A DNA stretch of 64,000 bases from Omphiscola glabra (lineage: Eukaryota; Mollusca; Gastropoda; Lymnaeidae). Shown piece by piece: positions 57,485-64,000 of the stretch. The stretch's first letter is position 1; each line of letters opens with the position of its first letter. The stretch is taken from positions 8,333,674-8,397,673 of the forward strand of contig OZ024811.1 of NCBI GenBank assembly GCA_964017045.1, in the 5' to 3' direction. The position numbers and the translations under genes were made by a program. Below the pieces are notes generated by a model that worked only from the letters and a program-made list of their open reading frames with translations, was not told the origin of the DNA and searched no databases.

Positions 57485-58140
57485 CAGGAGTGGGGAAACT
57501 TTCTTTTAGGCATTACCCCAAATGGATTTGTTTAAGCCGACGTTACCACTAATTTAAAAGGAAGAAAATCGAAGATAATTTAAATTCATAAAGCTTTATT
57601 GAATCTATTTCTACTAAGAATACACTTGTAAATAAATACAAAACGTATGAAATAAATGCCACAAAATAAATTAATAAAACCCTTATTTAGGAACAAAAGT
57701 ACTTCTTGGAAAAAATCACTGCAGATTTGGGAAAAATGATGTTTCATATTGGAAACAATAACATGAAAGTGGTAGAGATATTTGCCGTCTGTTTCATGGG
57801 TTCTATAATTTGATTTCTCTACTTTTCTTCGTCGTTTCTAAAGGTAGAATGTTGCAAAAGGCATAAACTATTGAACACCTCTCTAAGTGCAATTTTGAAT
57901 GCGTATTCAGCTCTTTACGTTTTGAGAGTCAATTAGAAGAGTCAAAAGGGGTGACGGTGCGGACACCCTCACACGATAGGGGACACTGAATTTAAAAATA
58001 GTAAGTTTGAAACTAGTGCAGGGTGCTATATGAAAAGGGTGCCAGAGAACAAGGTGTCACAAGAGTAGGATACTACCAGAGCAGGTTGCCACCATAGGGT
58101 GACAACATGATCTTACAACAATTTATTCCATAACTAGTGA
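57485..58140. other. MITE-like end and irregular repeat region
   Basis: 57486-57545 resembles a hAT end (CAGGAGTGGGGAAACT). 57955-58120 holds loose repeats of GGTGACA and AGGGTGCC. No gene supported. Confidence 0.35.
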
Positions 58141-58850
58141 TGCCGCTGAGTATAATGTACCCCCCTCCCACGGGCTCTGGTTTACAAGTCTGTAGTGGCT
58201 TTCTGACTAAAGAGACGCTGCCACCGACCCTCTGATGCTACACGGGGAACACAACCAACATTGCATTAGCCTGCGTTGGCAGACAAAGGCCATGCATGGT
58301 ATCTGCTGTAAATGGTAGCATGTACAGGACTACCAGCTGTGGAGAATCTGCAGCTGGAAATAAAACAGCAGACATTGTTACATGTTGCCGTTAAAGAATA
58401 TGGGGCATGAGATGGATAGAGGCAACCTCATGCCGACGATTCTATTTACTCAGTATTTTGGGAGCTGTTCTTAGGCAACTGTTTCGTCCCAGCTTCTTCA
58501 TAAATTAGTTGCTAGGTAGATACCAAATGAAGAAATCCATTTTAGAGGCGTCTGAAGCTTCTCCGGGATAGGCAGGGGAAGATTTTAGGAGTAAATATAC
58601 CATCCCGACTCCTTAGAAAGTCAACTGCTGATGCTATGAGAGCAGCGTCACCTGCCGACCGGATCTCCTTGGGCTGGGGTGGCCTTCGTTGGTATTTGAT
58701 TGAATGAGTGCTGGCAGGGGCAGTCCTGGCAAAGGGAGATCTCCAACTCGGGCTTTGGGAAAGGGGGGCTTTGGGGAGGGTATAAAGATTTAATTTTCTA
58801 GTTCGACGGCTCGCTGACGACATTTCCAGATGTACATTTTCAGTATAATG
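58140..58850. other. GC-richer unclassified repeat-like segment
   Basis: Contains GGCCATGCATGGTATCTGCT and CTTGGGCTGGGGTGGCCTTC. A 93-codon reverse frame at 58823-58542 is arginine/serine/proline-rich without a known domain. Likely part of an unclassified transposon; I do not call a gene. Confidence 0.3.
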
Positions 58851-58889
58851 TAAATAGGTGACTAGGACAAAACATGCTGTTCCGCTAGA

Positions 58890-59045
58890 TGGAATGACGC
58901 AGCTAGAGTTAATGCCGCCTAGAGCGGGATATGTTTTTTGCCCTCCCTTCCGCGAAAAATCTCTGCAGTTGGCCGAAAATATTTACAGTTTCCAATATAA
59001 GATAAATATGCTCCGCCCACTTCCTACGCCACCTCCTAACTGCCG
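58890..59045 (-). repeat. M1 family repeat, partial
   Basis: Reverse complement contains TTTTCGGCCAACTGCAGAGA and TTTTTCGCGGAAGGGAGGGC, aligning with the core of M1 at 54650-54720. Confidence 0.55.
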
Positions 59046-59219
59046 AGCTCTGAGTAACCACAATCTGCTGGGTGCATTGATTTATTAAACTGGTTTGACG
59101 CAATGCTGATAGTTTGGGTTTAAGCCCTTTTTTTTCATTTAGATTAATTAAACAACAATTTGCGTCAATATAACAATAGTAGCGAGAACCCGGCATGCGT
59201 TGCAATGCCACTCAATGAA

Positions 59220-59410
59220 AAAAAGTGTTCGTGTTTTAATTAAGTTTTAACGTAATTTTTAAATAGAAAATATTTATTGTTTTTTCCGTCTAGTGCGTAC
59301 ACAAATAAATTACAAGTTTTTTCGACGCGTGAGCAGGCAACATACAACTGTCCACATGAGAAGCATGAATTTTCAAAATTTAGTCCACACACTTGTAGCC
59401 ATTGATCCAC
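59220..59410 (-). pseudogene. C-terminal end of a Helitron helicase
   Basis: The reverse frame reads VCGLNFENSCFSCGQLYVAC then SRVEKTCNLFVYALDGKNNK. This is the last conserved block of Helitron (Pif1-type) helicases: QLYVACSRV is the motif VI region. Upstream coding is absent, replaced by a repeated block (59412-59570 and 59571-59800 share CACCCATGCA and AAATTATAT...TATAGCTCA). Only a remnant. Confidence 0.75.
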
Positions 59411-59439
59411 CCATGCAGTAGCTCTGCTTTAAATTATAT

Positions 59440-59903
59440 TAATATAGCTCAAATAATTATTATTTTTAAAATAAGGCCACCGGTCCCAAATGCAAAATTG
59501 TAAAATGATTGTATTTATGTCACACACAAACTGAAATGTCGCTTGTATTTGATTGATTTCTTTACACCCATGCAATAGCACTGATTGAAATTATATTTGT
59601 ATAGCTCATATAGAAAAACATTATTTGGGGCCCCTGGTTCCAAAAGGAATATTTCATAATGGATAAGCTAATTCAGAAACATTTGCTGCGCACACAAACT
59701 TATAAAAGTTTTATCACAATCGGATGAATGGTACGCAAACGAAAATTATATTTTGGTCATAAAAAAGGTGGGTGGGGGAGGAAGAATTTAGGGCTCCGGT
59801 TCCAAAACTGAATATTGTAAAATGTGTGTAATAATTCAGAAACATTTGCGGGCGTGTGCACAACAATTCACAAAATTGTCATCTCTTTTGGATTAATGGT
59901 ATA
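59440..59903. repeat. Repeated module with GGNNCCAAA and ATTCAGAAACATTTG blocks
   Basis: At least three diverged modules: GGCCACCGGTCCCAAATG, GGGGCCCCTGGTTCCAAAAG, GGGCTCCGGTTCCAAAACTG, each followed by AATATT...GTAA and, in two, AATTCAGAAACATTTGC. The third ends at the insertion site of the SAP-bearing element and resumes after it (GAAGTACAAACGGGACATAC). Confidence 0.6.
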
Positions 59904-60230
59904 GGAGACTGCAACTTTCCTAGGCACCCAAAGTTATCGTTCATACCAGGGAGTACAAAGAAAGTTCAAATATGGCTGCTCACATGACGAAAACATGGCG
60001 AAAACAGCATTTGAGACCTGGCGAGTTGAAGAAATTAAGAACTTTTTACGGGAATTGCATAAGTCGGTATCTGGAAATAAAGCAGAACTTGTAGATCGGG
60101 CACGCGGCTGTGTAGCAATGCGAATTTGTGGCGAAAAAAAACTGATGTATCTGAGACATTTTTCTAATTTCTAGGCGAAAAAGATTAACAAGGGCAAAAA
60201 CCCCTGCTTTTTCAGGAAATTGCAGTCCCC
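59904..60230 (+). mobile_element. Small TIR element carrying a SAP-domain segment, 327 bp
   Basis: Left end GGAGACTGCAACTTTCCT; right end in reverse complement GGGGACTGCAATTTCCTG. Both are flanked by TATA (59900-59903 and 60231-60234). Removing the element rejoins the surrounding repeat. It looks like a deletion derivative of a larger DNA transposon. Superfamily unknown; IS4EU/ISL2EU-type elements, some of which encode a YqaJ-type protein, are one possibility from memory. Confidence 0.65.
59995..60174 (+). CDS. SAP-domain mini-ORF, 59 codons
   Basis: ATG at 59995 in good context (AAAACATGGCG) opens 59 codons to TAG at 60172. Residues about 9-37 read WRVEEIKNFLRELHKSVSGN then KAELVDRAR, which fits the SAP helix-extended loop-helix DNA-binding motif, including the conserved GNK-x-ELV-x-R. 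After residue 40 the sequence is basic and resembles nothing known, so the frame may run into an intron of the parent gene. It lies wholly inside the TIR element. A peptide of this size could bind DNA but has no catalytic part. Expression is unknown. Confidence 0.6.
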   Translation: MAKTAFETWRVEEIKNFLRELHKSVSGNKAELVDRARGCVAMRICGEKKLMYLRHFSNF

Positions 60231-60392
60231 TATAGAAGTACAAACGGGACATACATACATACACTAATTTTATATGTGTAAAGATATAGTATACCGAGTA
60301 AAGATACATTTTTCGCAACTATTTAAGGATGATCCGTCTGTCTGTCTCTCTTGGATTGAAAGATATTGTCATCCAAGTAAAAATTTATAAAC

Positions 60393-60790
60393 TCAATTTC
60401 CTACCCCCGTCCATTCTTTGATATTATCTTCCCATATTTTTCTTTGTCTTCCTCTTCTTCTCCCTCCTCTAGTAGTGCCCTGCAAGATCTCGTTGGCGTG
60501 CCCTTGTTTTCTGGTCACGTGGCCATACCACTCAAGTTTGCGCTTTTTAACAGACGTCTGGAGGTCATCGTATTGCCCAATTGCCTGACGAATCCTTTCT
60601 TTTATTTGCTCATTGGTGATGTGGTCTCTATAGCAGATGCCAAGAATGCCTCTGTAACATCTCATCTCCATCGCGTATATTTTCCTTTCAAGTTCTGCTG
60701 TTAATGTCCAGGACTCACAGGCATATAAGAAAATGGAGAGGATTTATGAGCGCATCAGCCTGATTTTGGTGCTGGATCTATATTTTTGTC
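60393..60790 (-). pseudogene. C-terminal domain of RTE-like ORF2
   Basis: Reverse frame reads a STKIRLMRS block, one TAA stop (about 60745), FLYACESWTLTAELERKIYA, then MEMRCYRGILGICYRDHITN, KKRKLEWYGHVTRKQG and TTRGGRRRGRQRKIWEDNIK. Typical end of this ORF2 type; the terminal basic segment is intact and closes at EWTGVGN. Confidence 0.85.
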
Positions 60791-62107
60791 GTTCCACATT
60801 TTCTTGAGCCTCTTTAGTGCTGTCGTGGTCTGCGCAATCCTGGCCATTAATTCGGGCCTCGAGCCTTGTTCCGATACTATTGCTCCGAGGTACTTGAAGC
60901 TGCCAACTGTCTCTAATCTTTCCTCCCCGACCTTAATTTCAGTGATGATGCCATTAGTGCTATTCGTCATCATTTTTGTCTTTTCTGCACTGATTTGCAT
61001 GCCAAAGGACGATGAAGTCTTGTTGAGACTCTTTACTAGGTTGGCTAGCTCTTCCTCGCTTCCAGCCAGTCCGTCTATGTCATCCGCAAAACGTAGATTG
61101 GTGATTGTTCTGCCACCAATGCTGACTGTCCCTACATGCGTTTCTAGTGCATCTGACATAATTCTCTCTAAGAAGATGTTGAACAGGGTCGGGGAGAGCA
61201 AGCAGCCTTGTCGTACTCCAACCGTGGTCTTGAACCATTCTCCAATGTTATTGTTGAAGTAGACTGCACTGGTAGCCTTATCATAGATGCTTCTTATCAT
61301 TCTGGTTAAGTTTGTGTTGATGTTGTAGTGCCTCATGGTGGCCCATAAAGCAGCATGCCAAACCCTGTCGAATGCCTTCTTGAAATCTACAAAGACGTGG
61401 AATAGGTTTTGTTGGTGTTGAGCATATTTCTCACATAGTATCCGGAGGTTTAGGATCTGCTCAGTAGTGCAACGGCCTTGCCTAAAGCCCGCCTGTTCTT
61501 CAGCAATGATTCTGTCGGCATATGGTCTTAGTCTGTTCAGTATGACCTTGAGCATGACGTTGCTTGGGTGGCTTATTAGGCTAATGGTGCGATAGTTTTG
61601 GCATAGCTGTAGGTTACCTTTCTTGGGGAGGGTGATGATGAGAGATTGGGTCCATGATTTGGGCCATTCCCCTGTTAGCCATATTTTGTTACAAATATTG
61701 GGTAGGGCATTTATCATTGTTTCTCCTCCCTGTTTCATTAACTCGGCAGGGATATTATCTACTCCTGCGGCCTTTCCTATTTGGAGTGCTTGGACTGCTG
61801 CTTCTACTTCTGCGCTGAGAATAGGGAAGCTTTCATTGTCCGTTGCTGGGGGGACATTAAGGATCTCTGGGTCTATCTTTATATTTTCATTATACAGCTC
61901 TGAGCAGTATTCAGTCCATATTTTCAGGATATCATTTTCCTTGGTCAAACATTTGCCATTTTTATCTTGTATGGTATTACTACGTCTTTGCTTTGCAGTG
62001 GTTAGTTCTTTCCCCAACTGGTAAGCCTTTTTGCTATTGTTTTTCTTCAAGCAATTTTCAATGTCGTAGCATTGCTCTTCAATCCAGTTCTTCTTCGCCC
62101 TTCTCAT
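60755..62107 (-). CDS. RTE-like ORF2 reverse transcriptase, 450-codon open frame
   Basis: The frame is open from 62107 to 60755. Blocks in order: linker KNWIEEQCYDIENC (res. 5-19), GKAAGVDNIPAELMKQG (about 112-128), EEQAGFRQGRCTTEQI (about 202-217), HVFVDFKKAFDRVWHAALW (about 236-254), VGVRQGCLLSPTLFNIFLER (about 296-315), RFADDIDGLAGS (FADD at 61079-61090) and GSFKYLGAIVS. These are the complete RT fingers, palm and thumb of RTE-type LINEs with both catalytic aspartate blocks. It lost its frame to the endonuclease upstream (near 62145, a G run) and to the C-terminus (near 60785). Probably dead as an element, but recent. Confidence 0.9.
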   Translation of the reverse strand: MRRAKKNWIEEQCYDIENCLKKNNSKKAYQLGKELTTAKQRRSNTIQDKNGKCLTKENDILKIWTEYCSELYNENIKIDPEILNVPPATDNESFPILSAEVEAAVQALQIGKAAGVDNIPAELMKQGGETMINALPNICNKIWLTGEWPKSWTQSLIITLPKKGNLQLCQNYRTISLISHPSNVMLKVILNRLRPYADRIIAEEQAGFRQGRCTTEQILNLRILCEKYAQHQQNLFHVFVDFKKAFDRVWHAALWATMRHYNINTNLTRMIRSIYDKATSAVYFNNNIGEWFKTTVGVRQGCLLSPTLFNIFLERIMSDALETHVGTVSIGGRTITNLRFADDIDGLAGSEEELANLVKSLNKTSSSFGMQISAEKTKMMTNSTNGIITEIKVGEERLETVGSFKYLGAIVSEQGSRPELMARIAQTTTALKRLKKMWNDKNIDPAPKSG

Positions 62108-62520
62108 ACCCTTTTTGATGGTTTGGTTAATATTTCTATATTTATTTCCCCCTCTGTATCCACCATTTTTGTTTTATTTAAATGCCTCCGTTTGTCACAC
62201 AGATCGAGGATGTCAGCTGTCACCCATGGTTTTTGTGTTGGTCGATGTTTACCAAGGATGTCATGGGCTGTGTCCGTCACAGCTGTGTTGAAGTTATCAA
62301 TTATTGTGTCCATGTCTGAACAGTCGGCATCTATAATGTTAAGCGCTGCAAATTTTCCTCCTATTATTGCTTGGGAGGCTTCTGCTATTTTAGGATCCTT
62401 CAGCTTTTCAAGATCGAATTTGATTCTGGTATATCCTTTTTTATTTACCCTCTTTAAGTGCAGCCTAAAGGTCATCATGACTAGATCGTGGTCACTTCCA
62501 ATGTCAGCTCCTGGGAAGCT
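62104..62520 (-). pseudogene. Endonuclease end and linker of RTE-like ORF2
   Basis: Begins GADIGSDHDLVMMTFRLHLK, the final SDH block of AP endonucleases, then a linker (RVNKKGYTRIKFDLEKLKDP, DTAHDILGKHRPTQKPWVTA). A single frameshift at about 62140-62150 separates it from the RT frame, in which the expected GNKYRNINQTIKKGMRRAKK is readable. Confidence 0.8.
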
Positions 62521-62595
62521 GCGAGTCTTTGCAATGTTTAGACATCCAAAAAATAAATTACAGAGAGGAGCTGTCCTGTACTGACCACTACTAAA

Positions 62596-63201
62596 TCAAT
62601 ACAGTTTGTAATAAGCCAGGACCGGAGCCCTCCACCATAACAACCGTTCTGTGACACTAACTAGCATGACACTAACCAGCATGTCCCTAAGGCTCTTGTC
62701 CCTCCGGAAAGCGAAACGAGGTGGTTTTCTGACAATCTCATTGGTGACAGGGTGTGTCATAAGAATTGAGCGGTTTTTCAGAACCAGAAAACGAGCTTTA
62801 AGGTTATGGGGATGAAAAGTTAATATAAATTTAGACCTATCCCTAGTATCTGAATGGGTAGCTTTAAAGGAAGCCATCTAGTCAAACCTTAAACTCGGCT
62901 GTCACTGCTTTTAAAATTTGCTCAGGATATAACCTGAGTCGGAAAAAATCCAACATTTCAGCCATCCTTTCCCAAAAATCCTCATCATTGCTACAGAGTC
63001 TTCTCAGTCTCAGCAACTGAGAGTAAGGGATGTAATTTTTACATGATTGAGGATTGGATGATGAATACTGTGATTGCATTTTTTCTTATAGTAAATGTTA
63101 TGCTCGTTAAGGTTAATTTTTAAGTCCAAAAAATTTATAGTACTTTCATGGCTCATTGAAGTGAATTTTAATTGCTGGATAAAAATCTCGAATGAAGTCA
63201 A
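62596..63201 (-). pseudogene. Penelope-like element fragment (RT end and linker)
   Basis: Reverse frames: 63201-63010 has SHESTINFLDLKINLNEHNI; 63079-62882 has KNYIPYSQLLRLRRLCSNDE and DFWERMAEM; 62877-62596 has FILTFHPHNLKARFLVLKNR and PPRFAFRRDKSLRDMLV. These are the end of the Penelope RT and the linker before the GIY-YIG domain. GIY-YIG is missing because the fragment is cut at about 62600 next to the RTE element. A small tandem duplication (CTAACTAGCATGACACTAAC) lies at the cut. Confidence 0.75.
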
Positions 63202-63450
63202 TACAACTTTCTAGTTGTTATATGTCCTCAGGATTGGATCATTCAATCAAGTTCTTCAAATAATTCAGTCATTAGTAACAATTCAAGTCCTTTTCATAAC
63301 TATAACTTTAATTATCAGGAAACACTAGGCACACAGCTCTCTTTCCTAAGGTTCTTAGGTTAAGTGTCAATAGTTCTTAGGTTAAGTTTCAATGGTTCTC
63401 TCACGAACTTCAATGTTACTGGATGTCAATTCACGAGACACAGTCATAGG
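63202..63450. other. Spacer
   Basis: Possibly more Penelope-like flank. A short direct repeat GGTTCTTAGGTTAAGT occurs at 63351 and 63373. Confidence 0.35.
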
Positions 63451-64000
63451 GTGTGGGTGACCAGGACAGGCCACGGAACATCGGCAACTCACTTAACAGG
63501 ATGTAGGCGAATCGCCGACACTGGACAGTTCGTGGGTAACTCACCAATGCAGGATCGGGCGTAGGCAGCTGGGTGTAGGACAGGACGTTGATGGCTCGTT
63601 GATACAGGCAGGACAGGACGTTGATCAACTGGGTGACCGGACAGGGCCACGGGACATCGACAGCTTACTGGACACTGGACACGATGTAGGCTCTCACCGA
63701 CATTAGACAGTTCATATGCAGCTTAATACTGCACAGCAACGACGGTCAATAACCGCCGCGGTCTACAGCAACAGCATGGTATGTCAGCACTTATACAGTA
63801 CATGGCGGTGTAAAGCTCAGAAGAATACACCTATCAGCGGCTCATAGCATCCGACAGGTGCTTTGGTTGAGACAGGAGACACAGCTTCCGACGAGCACCC
63901 CATACAGCTTCGGACAGATGGGTCAGGATACTTCACACCTCAGACGAGTTCAGACCCGGATGATACTTAACAGCCTCAGATGAGTTCGGACAGGCGACAC
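63450..64000. repeat. GC-richer direct repeat, about 178-bp spacing
   Basis: GGGTGACCAGGACAGGCCAC (63453) is echoed by GGGTGACCGGACAGGGCCAC (about 63631), each followed by GGAACATCG/GGGACATCG and later GACAGTTC. GGACAGGACGTTGA occurs twice at about 63577 and 63612. The remaining sequence to 64000 has CAGACGAGTTC/CAGATGAGTTC repeats. Class unknown; it could be an element's terminal or untranslated region. Confidence 0.5.

Larger units (their letters stand above)
60390..62585 (-). mobile_element. RTE-like LINE, 5' truncated, best preserved in window
   Basis: Reverse order is the last endonuclease block (about 62500, GADIGSDHDLVMMTFRL), linker (62478-62104), RT (62107-60755) and C-terminal domain (60790-60393). 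The 5' break is at about 62585, where a Penelope-like fragment begins. Only two frameshifts and one stop separate it from a continuous frame. Confidence 0.85.

Noticed and set aside
58542..58823. 93-codon reverse Arg/Ser/Pro-rich frame
   Set aside because: No domain, and the region looks like an unclassified repeat.
60786..62584. Forward frames of 158, 133 and 170 codons
   Set aside because: Antisense to the RTE-like ORF2.
1..64000. tRNA and rRNA genes
   Set aside because: No cloverleaf with A/B boxes or rRNA core sequences was recognised by eye; a tRNAscan run would be decisive.

Overview
This window is animal nuclear DNA that is almost entirely transposon-derived or satellite. It is AT-rich and shows no operons or bacterial genes. 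It carries decayed non-LTR retrotransposons of several clades, a Gypsy-type element, a Penelope-like fragment, a Helitron fragment, many hAT-type elements and about 25 tandem-repeat arrays. A mollusc, possibly a freshwater gastropod, is my best guess from the repeat style; this is inference and the sequence does not prove it. No rRNA, tRNA, CRISPR or plasmid features were recognised. Layout, part 1: 1-5560 is a reverse-strand I/Jockey-like LINE whose linker-RT-RNase H part is present twice in tandem (unit 2379 bp, nearly identical). 5561-6930 and 11890-14010 are copies of a dispersed non-coding repeat. 7080-9240 is a related, internally deleted LINE. 10565-11510 is a forward CR1/L2-like RT fragment. 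14285-24395 is a satellite belt with unit lengths of 56, 24, 22, 24 (with a 360-bp higher-order unit), 31 and 29 bp plus a GGATCCC-rich array, with MITEs scattered through it. 24395-25175 is the end of another LINE. Layout, part 2: 27930-30899 is a hAT-type transposon with an exact 8-bp target duplication; it contains a decayed transposase, a CR1/L2-like LINE insertion and a second, 362-bp hAT MITE with its own exact duplication. 31610-34375 and 35750-36250 hold more satellites. 37250-40000 is a reverse-strand Gypsy-like element that has lost RT and RNase H. 40270-40860 is an RTE-like piece. 40870-51790 contains satellites that have been used as insertion sites (LINE tails, an LTR-like insertion), a Tigger-like MITE (42557-43324) and a solo LTR (48471-49002). 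52228-53310 is a small hAT element that keeps a spliced C-terminal transposase module. Layout, part 3: 54950-55660 is another CR1/L2-like fragment. 56463-56675 is the only stretch that looks like a host protein-coding exon (71 codons, serine-rich, good splice donor). 59220-59410 is the end of a Helitron helicase. 59904-60230 is a small TIR element that still carries a start codon and a SAP-domain coding segment. 60390-62585 is the best-preserved LINE (RTE-like RT of 450 codons), abutting a Penelope-like fragment (62596-63201). The genes do not work together as a pathway. The interest lies in nested insertions, recent tandem duplication, and small elements carrying protein-domain fragments.
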